Made by a program: the position numbers and the translations under genes
Shown: positions 44,711 through 54,894 of the stretch, one piece after another
Numbering within the stretch: the first letter of the stretch is position 1
How the letters are laid out: every line of letters begins with the position of its first letter
Assembly (NCBI RefSeq): GCF_001757355.1
Contig: NZ_MINO01000005.1
Location: forward strand, 62,001-126,000
Reading direction: 5' to 3'
Source: Sphingobium phenoxybenzoativorans
GTDB taxonomy: Bacteria; Pseudomonadota; Alphaproteobacteria; Sphingomonadales; Sphingomonadaceae
Length of the DNA stretch: 64,000 nucleotides
Notes under the pieces: generated by a model
Databases searched by the model: none
Seen by the model: only the letters and a program-made list of their open reading frames with translations
Told to the model about the DNA's origin: nothing

Positions 44711-46306
44711 ATGTCCTATCAAGATCATATCAGCCAGATCACTGGCCTCATTCAGAGCCAGGGCGGCACCTGGGACGGCATCAGCGCCGAGTCCGTCGCC
44801 CGCATGCGCCTGCAGAACCGTTTCCAGAGCGGTCTGGACATTGCGCGCTATACCGCCGCGATCATGCGCAAGGACATGGCCGCCTATGACGCCGATCCTG
44901 CGCAATACACCCAGTCGTTGGGTTGCTGGCACGGCTTCATCGGCCAGCAGAAGATGATTTCCATCAAGAAGCACTTCCAGTCGACCGACCGCCGCTATTT
45001 GTATCTGTCCGGCTGGATGGTCGCCGCGCTGCGTTCCGACTTCGGCCCGCTGCCCGACCAGTCGATGCACGAAAAGACCAGCGTTCCCGCGCTGATCGAG
45101 GAACTCTACACCTTCCTGCGCCAGGCCGACGCCCGCGAACTGGGCCTGATGTTCCGCGATCTGGACAAGGCGCGCGAGACCGGCAACGAGGTTGAGGCGC
45201 AGCGCCTGCTGCACGCCATCGACAATTATGAAACCCATGTCGTTCCCATCATCGCGGACATCGACGCGGGCTTCGGCAATGCCGAGGCGACCTACCTGCT
45301 CGCCAAGAAGATGATCGAGGCCGGCGCATGCGCCCTGCAGATCGAGAACCAGGTGTCCGACGAGAAGCAGTGCGGCCACCAGGACGGCAAGGTCACGGTG
45401 CCGCACGAGGACTTCCTCGCCAAGGTCCGCGCCTGCCGCTACGCCTTCCTTGAGCTGGGCGTTGAGGACGGCATCATCGTCACCCGCACCGACTCGCTGG
45501 GCGCCGGCCTCACCAAGCAGATCGCCGTTTCCAAGGAGCCGGGCGATATTGGCGACCTTTACAACAGCTTCCTCGATTGCGAGGAAATCGATCCGGCGAC
45601 GGCGCGCAACGGCGACGTCATCCTGAACCGCGACGGCAAGCTGCTGCGTCCCAAGCGCCTGCCTTCGAACCTGTTCGAGTTCCGCAAGGGCACTGGCGAG
45701 GACCGCTGCGTCCTCGACTGCATCACGTCGCTGCAGAACGGTGCCGACCTGCTGTGGATCGAAACCGAGAAGCCGCATATCGAGCAGATCGCCGGCATGG
45801 TCGACCGCATCCGTGAAGTCATCCCGAACGCGAAGCTGGTCTACAACAACTCGCCGTCGTTCAACTGGACGCTGAACTTCCGCCAGCAGGTGTTCGATGC
45901 GTGGACAGCCGAGGGCAAGGACGTTTCGGCCTATGACCGCACGAAGCTGATGAGCGTCGATTATGACGGCACGGCGCTCGCCGACGAGGCGGACGAGAAG
46001 ATCCGCACCTTCCAGAAGGATGCGGCGGCGCGTGCAGGCATCTTCCACCACCTCATCACCCTGCCGACCTACCACACGGCCGCGCTCAGCACCGACAACC
46101 TCGCCAAGGAATATTTCGGCGATGCGGGCATGCTGGGTTACGTCAAGGGCGTGCAGCGCAAGGAAATCCGCGAGGGCATCGCCTGCGTCAAGCACCAGAA
46201 CATGTCTGGTTCCGACATCGGCGACGACCACAAGGAATATTTCGCTGGCGAAGCAGCCCTGAAGGCCGGCGGCATCCACAACACGATGAACCAGTTCGCT
46301 GCATAA
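44711..46306 (+). CDS. aceA: Isocitrate lyase AceA, 531-residue form
   Basis: Splits isocitrate to glyoxylate and succinate for growth on acetate and fatty acids. 531 residues, the longer subtype seen in Pseudomonas aeruginosa. Catalytic loop EKQCGHQDGKVTVPHEDFL has KQCGH where the short form has KKCGH; IIADIDAGFGNAEATYLLAK and VYNNSPSFNWTLNFRQQVFD are typical. ATG 44711 preceded by GAGGAAG; a much longer open frame upstream runs antisense to the regulator and is not real. Malate synthase is not in this window. Confidence 0.96.
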   Translation: MSYQDHISQITGLIQSQGGTWDGISAESVARMRLQNRFQSGLDIARYTAAIMRKDMAAYDADPAQYTQSLGCWHGFIGQQKMISIKKHFQSTDRRYLYLSGWMVAALRSDFGPLPDQSMHEKTSVPALIEELYTFLRQADARELGLMFRDLDKARETGNEVEAQRLLHAIDNYETHVVPIIADIDAGFGNAEATYLLAKKMIEAGACALQIENQVSDEKQCGHQDGKVTVPHEDFLAKVRACRYAFLELGVEDGIIVTRTDSLGAGLTKQIAVSKEPGDIGDLYNSFLDCEEIDPATARNGDVILNRDGKLLRPKRLPSNLFEFRKGTGEDRCVLDCITSLQNGADLLWIETEKPHIEQIAGMVDRIREVIPNAKLVYNNSPSFNWTLNFRQQVFDAWTAEGKDVSAYDRTKLMSVDYDGTALADEADEKIRTFQKDAAARAGIFHHLITLPTYHTAALSTDNLAKEYFGDAGMLGYVKGVQRKEIREGIACVKHQNMSGSDIGDDHKEYFAGEAALKAGGIHNTMNQFAA

Positions 46307-46333
46307 GCCTTTACTGAATATCGGAAGATATTG

Positions 46334-46369
46334 GGGCGGCGGGGATTATAGATCCCCGCCGCCCTTTTT
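46334..46369 (+). terminator. Rho-independent terminator of aceA
   Basis: Perfect 13-bp stem GGGCGGCGGGGAT / ATCCCCGCCGCCC with a 5-base loop, followed by TTTTT. It lies 28 bp after the stop and directly abuts the family A palindromic repeat at 46,370. Confidence 0.93.
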
Positions 46370-46465
46370 CGTCATCCCGGACCTGATCCGGGATCCATTG
46401 GCTCTCTATAGCGCGAACGGGCTGAGGCTTGCGCTCATGGATCGCGGATCAGGTCCGCGATGACG
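46370..46465. repeat. Palindromic repeat, family A
   Basis: Arms 46370-46395 and 46440-46465, 26 bp each; 24 of 26 positions complementary, with GATCCGGGATC in the left arm and compensating changes in the right. Same architecture as the copy at 26,153. Confidence 0.85.
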
Positions 46466-46597
46466 GGTGTTGGGACGAGTGTTGGGAGGTTACCAGTCCG
46501 TTCCGGGGTCTCCCGCTTTTTGCAACAAACTTGAAGCGCGGGCATTTCTTCGCCACATGCAGGCCAGAAACATATCCGGACACTGAACAGGGCAAGA

Positions 46598-47545
46598 ATG
46601 GCCGATCCCTACAGCATATTGGGCGTTGCCCGCGGCGCGAGCGAAGGCGACATCAAAAAGGCGTACCGCACGCTCGCCAAAACGCATCACCCGGACCGGA
46701 ACAAGGACAATCCCAAGGCGGCCGACAAGTTCGCCGAGATTACCCGCGCCTATGACCTTCTGACTGACAAGGACAAGCGCGCACGCTTCGACCGGGGGGA
46801 GATTGACGGCGACGGCAACCCGACCAATCCATTCGGCGGCGGCGGGTTTGGCGGTGGCGGCTTCGGCGGCCGCGGCGGCCAACAAGGCGGCGGCTTCGAA
46901 TTCAACAGCGAGGGCGCGGACTTCGGCGATATCTTTGAGGGGATATTCGGCGGCGGACGGCGCGCGGCCGGTGGCGGCGGCGGATTTGGCGGCTTTGGCC
47001 GGGGCGGACGCGCAGGCCCGCCCCCCAAGGGCGCAAACACCGCCTATCGCCTTGCCGTCAGCTTCGTCGATGCGGCAACGCTGGCGCCGCAGCGCATCAC
47101 CCTGCAGGATGGCAAGACCATCGACCTGAAACTGCCCGCAGGCGCGGAAACCGGCACGCAGATGCGCCTGTCCGGCAAGGGTCAGCCGGGCGCGGGCGGC
47201 GCAGGCGATGCGATCGTCACGATAGAGGTCAAGCCCCACCCCTTCTACACCCGCGACGGCGACAATGTGCGGCTGGACCTGCCCATCACCATCAACGAAG
47301 CCGTGAAGGGCGCGAAGGTCCGCGTCCCGACGGTCGATGGCCCGGTGATGCTGGGCGTTCCCGCCGGGTCGTCATCCGGCAAGACCCTGCGCCTCAAGGG
47401 GCGCGGCTTTACGGGCAAGAACGGCCAGCGCGGCGACCAGCTCGTCACCCTGATCGTCGATGTGCCCGCCGCTGATGATGCCCTGGCGAGTTTCCTGGAG
47501 GGGTGGACGGACACCCGGCCCGTGCGCGGAAATCTGGGCGTCTAG
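46598..47545 (+). CDS. cbpA: CbpA-like J-domain co-chaperone
   Basis: 315 residues. N-terminal J domain (MADPYSILGVARGASEGDIK; THHPDRNKDN with HPD), Gly/Phe-rich linker of about 80 residues with FGGGG repeats, no zinc-finger Cys, then two C-terminal beta-sandwich domains (IDLKLPAGAETGTQMRLSGK, VRVPTVDGPVMLGVPAGSSS). Lack of the zinc domain makes it CbpA rather than DnaJ. Partner Hsp70 is DnaK (not in the window). Confidence 0.92.
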   Translation: MADPYSILGVARGASEGDIKKAYRTLAKTHHPDRNKDNPKAADKFAEITRAYDLLTDKDKRARFDRGEIDGDGNPTNPFGGGGFGGGGFGGRGGQQGGGFEFNSEGADFGDIFEGIFGGGRRAAGGGGGFGGFGRGGRAGPPPKGANTAYRLAVSFVDAATLAPQRITLQDGKTIDLKLPAGAETGTQMRLSGKGQPGAGGAGDAIVTIEVKPHPFYTRDGDNVRLDLPITINEAVKGAKVRVPTVDGPVMLGVPAGSSSGKTLRLKGRGFTGKNGQRGDQLVTLIVDVPAADDALASFLEGWTDTRPVRGNLGV

Positions 47546-47560
47546 GATCATCCCAGGGGC

Positions 47561-48522
47561 ATGAGGGACATATCACCCCAATCGCCCGAAGCGCGCAGGC
47601 TATATCGCCGCGATGGGCGGGAACGCGCGAAATACAGCCCCTACCGCCTCCGCCACGGGGCCTATGCCATCGAAGTGGTCAAGCGCGTGGCGGTTGGCGT
47701 CTATACGGACGGCTTCATTCATGCCGGGAACCTCGCCTATCTCTCGCTGGTGGCGCTGTTCCCCTTCTTCATCGTGGCCGCCGCCATCGCCAGCATCTTC
47801 GGCCGGACGCAGGACGGCATACAGGCGGTCAACGCCTTCCTGTTCACCGTGCCGCCCAGCGTCGCCGACGTGCTGCGCGCGCCGATAGAGGATGTGCTGT
47901 CCGCCCGCTCGTCCAGCGGCCTTCTCTGGCTTGGCGGCCTGGTCGGCCTGTGGACGACCGGTAGCCTGATAGAAACCATCCGCGACATATTACGCCGCGC
48001 CTATGGCACAAAGAGCGGCCGCGCCTTCTGGCAATATCGCCTCGGATCGATCGGCATCATCGTGGTCAGCGTGCTGGCGGCGATGTTCGCCTTCTCCCTT
48101 CAGGTGATGATCACCGCGGCCGACGAATTTCTCCATCGCCTGCTGCCCTTCGCCGATGACGCGATCAACATAGTGGCGGCGACAAAGCTGGCGCCGATGG
48201 CGATCCTGGCCGTCGCGCTTTACTTTCTATTCGCCGCGCTCACGCCCAGCGCCTATCGCGATCCGCGCTTCCCCAAATGGCCCGGCGCGGTGCTGACGAC
48301 GGCATGGTGGTATGGCACATTGCTGCTGCTTCCGGTCGCTCTGGGGCAGCTTGGCGGCTATGCCCTGACCTATGGCAGCCTGGCCGGTGTTATGATCGTG
48401 CTTATTTTTTTCTTTCTCGTCGGGCTTGGCGTGGTAATTGGCGCCGAACTCAATGCGTCGCTGGCCGAGTTTCCTGAGGAGGAACATGATGCCGCGGCAG
48501 GAATACAGGAGGTTAAGCCCGA

Positions 48523-48526
<4 letters not shown>
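47561..48526 (+). CDS. YihY/BrkB-family inner membrane protein
   Basis: 321 residues with about 6 membrane helices. FIHAGNLAYLSLVALFPFFI, LWLGGLVGLWTTGSLIETIR and ALTPSAYRDPRFPKWPGAVL then ALTYGSLAGVMIVLIFFFLV fit the family formerly called RNase BN. Role unclear; several members are proposed lipid or solute transport proteins. Overlaps fabI by 4 bp (ATGA). Confidence 0.9.
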
Positions 48527-49344
<818 letters not shown>

Positions 49345-49349
49345 GAAAA

Positions 49350-49408
49350 CCCCCTCTCCCTGCAGGGGAGAGGGAGGGACCCGCCGCAAAGCGGTGGGAG
49401 GGTGAGGG
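49350..49408 (+). repeat. 59-bp palindromic repeat, family C, left copy
   Basis: Two hairpins: CCCCTCTCCC..GGGGAGAGGG and the CCGCCGCAAAGCGG part, ending in GGGAGGGTGAGGG. The same element occurs inverted at 49,768-49,826. Its GGGTGAGGG end acts as ribosome site for the DUF559 gene. Confidence 0.85.
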
Positions 49409-49411
49409 CAT

Positions 49412-49831
49412 ATGAGGCGGCCAGATCCGGACCGCCCAGATTCACTGATCCGTGTCCGCAATATGCGCCATGAGGCGACTGAACCCGAAAAGCATTTATG
49501 GTCAAAGCTTCGCAACCGGCAGGTCGGCGGACTAAAATTTCCCCGTCAGGCGTGGATCGGACCTTTCATTGCCGATTTCTTCTGCACCGAGGCAGGACTA
49601 GTGGTCGAGGTTGACGGCGATACTCACGCTGGTACGGAAGCGCAGGATCAAGGGCGATCCGCTTGGATGGCTGGCGAAGGGTATCATGTTCTGCGCTTTT
49701 CCAATGCGGACGTGATGGGAAATATCGAAGGGGTGGTTCAATCAATCTTGGCTGACATATATTCCCGCCCCTCACCCTCCCAAGCCTCCGGCTTGGGTCC
49801 CTCCCTCTCCCCCAAGGGGAGAGGGGTATGA
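49412..49831 (+). CDS. DUF559 family endonuclease-like protein, flanked by inverted repeats
   Basis: 139 residues. [52 protein letters not shown] and [16 protein letters not shown] show the DUF559/Vsr-like PD-(D/E)xK nuclease fold: D in ADFFC, E-x-D in VEVDG. The last 25 residues ([20 protein letters not shown]) are encoded by the right repeat copy. ATG 49412; the TGA overlaps the aroC ATG. Biological role of this family is unknown; proposed cases range from repair to mobile-element functions. Confidence 0.85.
   Translation: MRRPDPDRPDSLIRVRNMRHEATEPEKHLWSKLRNRQVGGLKFPRQAWIGPFIADFFCTEAGLVVEVDGDTHAGTEAQDQGRSAWMAGEGYHVLRFSNADVMGNIEGVVQSILADIYSRPSPSQASGLGPSLSPKGRGV
49768..49826 (-). repeat. 59-bp palindromic repeat, family C, right (inverted) copy
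   Basis: Reverse complement aligns with the left copy along its full length (CCCCTCTCCC, GGGAGAGGGAGGGACCC, TGGGAGGGTGAGGGG) with differences only in the second hairpin loop region. It ends GGGGAGAGGGG one base before the aroC ATG and so provides its Shine-Dalgarno. Confidence 0.85.
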
Positions 49832-50898
49832 GCTTCAACAGCTTCGGCCGTGTATTCCGTTTCTCGACCTGGGGGGAGAGCCATGGCCCCGCTATCGGCG
49901 CGGTCGTGGACGGGTGCCCGCCGGGGCTGGCGATCAGCGAGGCTGATATCCAGCCTTTCCTGGACAAGCGTCGGCCTGGCACGTCCAAATTCACTACGCA
50001 GCGGCAGGAACCGGATCAGGTCCGCATCCTGTCCGGCGTGTTCGAGGGCAAGACGACCGGTACGCCGATCAGCCTGATGATCGAGAATGTCGACCAGCGG
50101 TCGAAGGATTATTCCGACGTCGCCAAGGCGTACCGCCCCGGCCATGCCGACTATGCCTATGACGCCAAATATGGCTTTCGCGACTATCGCGGCGGCGGGC
50201 GGTCGAGCGCGCGGGAAACCGCGAGCCGGGTCGCAGCGGGCGCGGTAGCGCGGCTGGTGATCCCGGATGTCGATATCTTCGCCTATGTCAGCGAGATTGG
50301 CGGCGATGCGATAGACTATGCCCGGTTCGACGCCGCACAGATTGACGAAAACCCCTTCTTCTGCCCGGACCCCGTTGCTGCGAAGCGCTGGGAAACGCTG
50401 GTCGATGGCGCGCGCAAGGACGGATCGTCATTGGGCGCTGTCGTCGAATGCGTCGCCAGCGGCGTGCCCGCCGGCTGGGGGGCACCGCTCTACGCCAAGC
50501 TCGACAGCGAGCTTGCGGCGGCGATGATGAGCATCAACGCCGTGAAGGGCGTGGAGATCGGCGATGGATTCGCCGCCGCCCGCCTGCGCGGCGAACAGAA
50601 TGCGGACCCGATGCGTCCCGGCCCAGACGGCCTTCCCCTGTTCGGCGCGAACCATGCGGGCGGCATTGCGGGCGGCATCTCCACCGGTCAGCCGATCAAG
50701 GTCCGCATCGCCTTCAAGCCGACAAGCTCCATCCTGATCCCCGTCGACACCATTACCCGCGAGGGCGAGGCGGCGGACATCATCACCAAAGGACGGCACG
50801 ACCCCTGCGTCGGCATTCGCGGCGTTCCGGTGGTGGAGGCGATGATGGCCCTTGTGCTGGCCGACCAGATGATGCTGCACCGCGCCCAGTGCGGGTGA
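49828..50898 (+). CDS. aroC: Chorismate synthase AroC
   Basis: 356 residues, FMN-dependent last step to chorismate. [83 protein letters not shown] and GGISTGQPI are complete family motifs. Its ribosome site and start overlap the DUF559 gene stop and lie in the family C repeat. Confidence 0.97.
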   Translation: MSFNSFGRVFRFSTWGESHGPAIGAVVDGCPPGLAISEADIQPFLDKRRPGTSKFTTQRQEPDQVRILSGVFEGKTTGTPISLMIENVDQRSKDYSDVAKAYRPGHADYAYDAKYGFRDYRGGGRSSARETASRVAAGAVARLVIPDVDIFAYVSEIGGDAIDYARFDAAQIDENPFFCPDPVAAKRWETLVDGARKDGSSLGAVVECVASGVPAGWGAPLYAKLDSELAAAMMSINAVKGVEIGDGFAAARLRGEQNADPMRPGPDGLPLFGANHAGGIAGGISTGQPIKVRIAFKPTSSILIPVDTITREGEAADIITKGRHDPCVGIRGVPVVEAMMALVLADQMMLHRAQCG

Positions 50899-50915
50899 TT
50901 ATATCCAGAAAGCAA

Positions 50916-50946
50916 CCGTTCGGGCTGAGCTTGCCGAAGCCCTGCC
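50916..50946 (+). repeat. Half copy of palindromic repeat family B
   Basis: CCGTTCGGGCTGAGCTTG then CCGAAGCCCTGCC match one arm of the repeat at 42,993; no partner arm follows. Lies just after aroC. Confidence 0.65.
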
Positions 50947-51126
50947 TTTCCGCGAAGAAGGACGACAAGGGGTCCTCCATACTCCCCATCCCGAACGCAA
51001 AATCCGCCCTCGCCTCTCCTCCCACTGGCGGCATGCGTTGCGCCATACGTCTTAGCTTGATAGGCTCGACCAAAGCCTAGACGAACCGGGTCCATCGCAG
51101 CCCGACCATGTAAATCCGGGGACCCA

Positions 51127-52458
51127 ATGGCCAAACGCCTTACTTCCTTCATTCTTATCGGCATGCTTCTGGGCGTTATCACCGGTTATGTCGCACATGC
51201 CTGGATAGGCCCCAACAAGGAACTGGCGGAGGAGGTCGCTGGCTATTTCCACCTGCTGGCCGACATCTTCCTGCATCTGATCAAGATGATCATCGCGCCG
51301 CTGGTGTTCTCCACGCTGGTCGCCGGCATCGCGCATATGGGCGACAGCGCGGCGCTGGGGCGGATCGGCGGGCGGGCGATCGCCTGGTTCATCATCGCCA
51401 GCCTGATCTCGCTTTCCATCGGCCTTGTCTCGGTCAATCTGTTCTCGCCTGGCGAAGGGTTGAACCTGGTAAGGAGCGGCGCGGAATCGGGCGTCAATAC
51501 GGAGGCGCTGAACCTGCGCGACTTCGTGCTGCACGTATTCCCGACATCCATGATCGGCGCGATGGCGGACAATTCCATCCTTCAGATCGTGGTATTCTCC
51601 CTGTTCGTCGGCGTCGCTCTGACCGCCATTGGCGAAAAGGGCAAGCCGATCGTCACCGTGGTCGAATCGCTGGTCGAGCTGATGCTGCAGGTGACGGGTT
51701 ATGTCATGCGCATGGCCCCGGTCGCCGTATTCGGCGCGATCGCATCGTCAATCACTACGCAGGGCCTTGGCGTGCTGGTGACGTTCGGGCAGCTTATCGG
51801 CGAATTTTACCTGTCGCTCTCGGTGCTGTGGGCGGTGCTGGCGTTCGTCGGCTTCCTGTTCCTGGGCAAGCGCATGTTCACGCTGGCCCGGTACATCCGG
51901 GAGCCTGCGCTGATCGCCTTCTCGACCGCATCGTCGGAGGCCGCCTATCCCAAGATGCTGGAGCAGCTCGACAAGTTCGGCGTGCCGCGCCGTATCTACA
52001 GCTTCGTGCTGCCGCTGGGCTACAGTTTCAATCTGGACGGGTCGATGATGTACGCGTCCTTCGCGACGGTGTTCATCGCGCAGGCCTATAATATCGACCT
52101 GCCCATCGCGACGCAGATCACCATTCTCCTGGTCCTCATGGTCACCAGCAAGGGCATCGCCGCCGTGCCCCGCGCCTCGCTGGTCGTCGTCGCGGCGACG
52201 CTCGGACAGTTCAACCTGCCGGTGGAGGGTGTCGCCTTCATCCTCGCGGTCGATCATTTCATGGACATGGGCCGCACCGCGACCAATGTGATCGGCAACG
52301 CCATCGCCACATCCGTCATCACCAAATGGGAAGGCATGCTGGAGGTCGAGGAACCGGAATATGAGGAACGGCCCCACGCCCCATCCCGCACGGCCTCGCA
52401 CGGACGGGCAGGTCTGGATCTGGCCGAGGATATGGTCAGCGGCAGCCGCAAGAGGTGA
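51127..52458 (+). CDS. Dicarboxylate/amino acid:cation symporter (DAACS family)
   Basis: 443 residues with about 8 membrane helices plus re-entrant loops. FLHLIKMIIAPLVFSTLVAG, FSTASSEAAYPKMLEQLDKF (Ser-rich substrate loop), VLPLGYSFNLDGSMMYASFA, LVVVAATLGQFNLP and DHFMDMGRTATNVIGNAIAT are the GltP/DctA signatures. Couples uptake of C4-dicarboxylates or glutamate to H+ or Na+. Substrate unclear. Stop overlaps next gene (GTGA). Confidence 0.93.
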   Translation: MAKRLTSFILIGMLLGVITGYVAHAWIGPNKELAEEVAGYFHLLADIFLHLIKMIIAPLVFSTLVAGIAHMGDSAALGRIGGRAIAWFIIASLISLSIGLVSVNLFSPGEGLNLVRSGAESGVNTEALNLRDFVLHVFPTSMIGAMADNSILQIVVFSLFVGVALTAIGEKGKPIVTVVESLVELMLQVTGYVMRMAPVAVFGAIASSITTQGLGVLVTFGQLIGEFYLSLSVLWAVLAFVGFLFLGKRMFTLARYIREPALIAFSTASSEAAYPKMLEQLDKFGVPRRIYSFVLPLGYSFNLDGSMMYASFATVFIAQAYNIDLPIATQITILLVLMVTSKGIAAVPRASLVVVAATLGQFNLPVEGVAFILAVDHFMDMGRTATNVIGNAIATSVITKWEGMLEVEEPEYEERPHAPSRTASHGRAGLDLAEDMVSGSRKR

Positions 52459-53066
52459 CCGGGGCGCTGCCCCGGCTGGCGGCGGCGGGCGTCGCCGTCA
52501 TCGCCTGGGCGGGACTTGGCATACAGTTCGCCGCGACCTTCGGACAGAATGGCTCGGCCGCGCAGACCCTCTGGATATTGCTGCGTTTCTTCACGGTGAC
52601 GACCAACCTGCTGGTCGCCATCCTGTTCACCGCCCTGGTTGTGGGACGGGCCGTTTCCCCCCGCATGATCACCGGGGTCATGCTGGCGATCATGCTGGTC
52701 GGCATCGTCTATATGCTGTTGCTGCGCGGCCTGCTGGACCTCAGCGGCGGCGCGCTCCTGGCCGATATGCTGCTGCACAAGGTGACGCCGGTGCTGGTGC
52801 CGCTCTGGTGGCTGGCTTTCGCCGCCAAGGGCGCATCACAGCGCACCGACCCGCTGCTATGGGCGATCTATCCCGCCCTCTATCTGCCCTATGCATTGGC
52901 GCGCGGCCTGTCTGGCGACGGCTATGCCTATCCCTTCATCAACGTCGTGAAACTGGGCTGGACGCAGGTCGCCATCAACTGCGCAGCGATTGCCGCCGGT
53001 TTCATTCTGGCCGGTTATGCCGTGCTGTGGGTGGATCGGGCGATGGCGCGAACATCCGTCCGCTGA
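52455..53066 (+). CDS. Pr6Pr family membrane protein
   Basis: 203 residues, about 6 helices. LRFFTVTTNLLVAILFTALV, LADMLLHKVTPVLVPLWWLA and WAIYPALYLPYALARGLSGD then YAYPFINVVKLGW are the Pr6Pr signature. Function unknown. GTG 52455 overlaps the transporter stop. The stop TGA (53064-53066) abuts the convergent reductase stop directly (TGATCA). Confidence 0.88.
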   Translation: MTGALPRLAAAGVAVIAWAGLGIQFAATFGQNGSAAQTLWILLRFFTVTTNLLVAILFTALVVGRAVSPRMITGVMLAIMLVGIVYMLLLRGLLDLSGGALLADMLLHKVTPVLVPLWWLAFAAKGASQRTDPLLWAIYPALYLPYALARGLSGDGYAYPFINVVKLGWTQVAINCAAIAAGFILAGYAVLWVDRAMARTSVR

Positions 53067-53639
53067 TCAGCCCCGGCCGCCTTTCGCCGCCATCGCCCAC
53101 CAGACCAACTCATCTGCAAACTTCGGAAAGCCGCGCTCCAGCGCCGCGCCGCCCTCACCCATAGGCTGCGCCTTGTCATCGAGCGTCTGGCCGATCTGCC
53201 CCACGGTCAGCGTGTTGGGGATGACCGCCATGCCCATGCCGGACAGGGTGACGTGCCACGCTGCGTTGCTGTGCGTCCCCGCCAGACGTCCTGCGGAATA
53301 GCTGGCGATGGCGGCGGGCCGCCGGGCGAACTCGGCCAGATAATGATCGACCAGATTTTTAAGGCCCGGCTGCACCCCGCGATTATATTCGCCCGCGACA
53401 AAGACGAAGGCGTCCGCCGTGCGCAGCTTTTCCGCCAGCGCGGCCATCGCCTGCGGCGCTTCCCCCGCCGCATAGTCGCTGTACCGCTTGTCGAGCATGG
53501 GCAGGCCGACCGCCTTCGCATCGATCAGCTCCGCCATATGCCCAGCCCCGTTGAAACCCGCCACCAGATAGTCGGCCAGGCGGATGCCCATCCGGCCTTC
53601 GCGGTAGGAGCCGTAAAGAATGAGGATCGAAAGGGCCAT
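53067..53639 (-). CDS. NADPH-dependent FMN reductase family protein
   Basis: 190 residues, flavodoxin-like fold. SILILYGSYREGRMGIRLAD (phosphate loop), DAFVFVAGEYNRGVQPGLKN (YNxGxxPxLKN), AAIASYSAGRLAGTHSNAAW match chromate/azo/FMN reductases of this family. Likely quinone or FMN reductase in redox defence. ATG 53639. Confidence 0.9.
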   Translation of the reverse strand: MALSILILYGSYREGRMGIRLADYLVAGFNGAGHMAELIDAKAVGLPMLDKRYSDYAAGEAPQAMAALAEKLRTADAFVFVAGEYNRGVQPGLKNLVDHYLAEFARRPAAIASYSAGRLAGTHSNAAWHVTLSGMGMAVIPNTLTVGQIGQTLDDKAQPMGEGGAALERGFPKFADELVWWAMAAKGGRG

Positions 53640-53811
53640 CGGTTCGTCTCTCCATCATGGGGGCGGACAAGACATGCCGCATGCGGAAAAGGCGATCAAC
53701 CAAGCATCTGTGCAATGGACGCCGCCGCCGAAGCATGATTAGTGTGAGGTCCCGTGACGACTGAGGATAGCCGGGGCCGGATCGTTTTCGATTAAGAAGA
53801 AAGGACGGCCA

Positions 53812-54495
53812 GTGCGCGGATATCTATTTGGGGTCGCAGCCTGCGCGGCGCTCGCCCCCTGCCCAGCCATGGCGGATACGCCCCGTGAAATCCTGACCGT
53901 TGCGGCGTTCCAGACAGCCGACAAGGCAACCGCACTGACCCTGATAAACCGCGCGATCGCCACCGCCGACGCCATATTGGCGAAGGCCCCCGGCGACCGG
54001 GAGGCGACGCTGCAAAAGGGGATAGGCATCGGCTATCGCGCCAAGCTGACGAAAAGCCGCACTGACGCCCAGACATCCCTGAAGATTTTCGAGGCGTTGG
54101 CGGCAAAGGACCCGCGCGATGCGGAGGCGCAGATGGTGGTCGCGGGCTGGCACCTGGACGCCATAGACCAGCTTGGCGGCTTCATCGCCCGCACGGTGCT
54201 TGGCGCGCGCAGGGCGATGGGAGATGCCGCGCTGGACCGGGCGGTGGCCCTTGGCCGGAACCGCGCCTTCTTCCCCGGCCTCGCCGCGATGATGACGATC
54301 CGGCAGGACAGCGACGATGTGGATGGCGCCCGCAAACTGGCGGAAGCGGCAATCGCGGCCCCGGCCGTCACGCCGCTCGATCAGCTTATGAAACGCAACG
54401 CCGCAGCCATCCTCCCCTCCCTTCGCGCCAATAAGGGCAAGGCGGCGGCGGACCTGTCCCGGACATTGTTGCCGTTCGGGCGTTTGAAGGGATGA
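53812..54495 (+). CDS. Secreted hypothetical protein with TPR-like helices
   Basis: 227 residues, start GTG 53812. Signal peptide RGYLFGVAACAALAPCPAMA then DTPRE. The mature part is alpha-helical with Ala-rich repeats (LTLINRAIATADAILAKAPG, AQTSLKIFEALAAKDPRDAE) resembling degenerate TPR units. Probably periplasmic. No named family recognised. Confidence 0.7.
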   Translation: MRGYLFGVAACAALAPCPAMADTPREILTVAAFQTADKATALTLINRAIATADAILAKAPGDREATLQKGIGIGYRAKLTKSRTDAQTSLKIFEALAAKDPRDAEAQMVVAGWHLDAIDQLGGFIARTVLGARRAMGDAALDRAVALGRNRAFFPGLAAMMTIRQDSDDVDGARKLAEAAIAAPAVTPLDQLMKRNAAAILPSLRANKGKAAADLSRTLLPFGRLKG

Positions 54496-54505
54496 GCGGC
54501 CCGGC

Positions 54506-54865
54506 CTAGTCCGCCTGCTTCCTCAGGATTTTCTCCATCGCCTTCCCCTTGGCGAGTTCGTCGATCAGCTTGTCCAGATAGCGAATCTCCCGCATTACCG
54601 GGTCCTCGACATCCTCAACACGCACACCGCAAACCAGGCCGGTTATCAGCGACCGCGCGGGATTTGGACGGGGGGCGTGCGCAAAGAAATCCTCAAAACT
54701 CACCTTGCCGGCCAACGCCTGGTCCAGCGTCTCCTGGCTGTGCCCGGTCAGCCAGCAGATGACAGCATCAACTTCCGCCTTTGTCCGTCCCTTCTTCTCC
54801 GCCTTGGCGACATAGTGCGGATAGACGCTGGCGACGCTGACCGAATAGATACGATGCTTCGTCAT
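54506..54865 (-). CDS. DUF2200 family protein
   Basis: 119 residues. [60 protein letters not shown] and [20 protein letters not shown] are a compact, well conserved soluble family of unknown function. ATG 54865; purA stop is 30 bp upstream on the same strand. Confidence 0.88.
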   Translation of the reverse strand: MTKHRIYSVSVASVYPHYVAKAEKKGRTKAEVDAVICWLTGHSQETLDQALAGKVSFEDFFAHAPRPNPARSLITGLVCGVRVEDVEDPVMREIRYLDKLIDELAKGKAMEKILRKQAD

Positions 54866-54894
54866 ACGTCCTCCTCAAGCGTTGAGGCGTAAAC

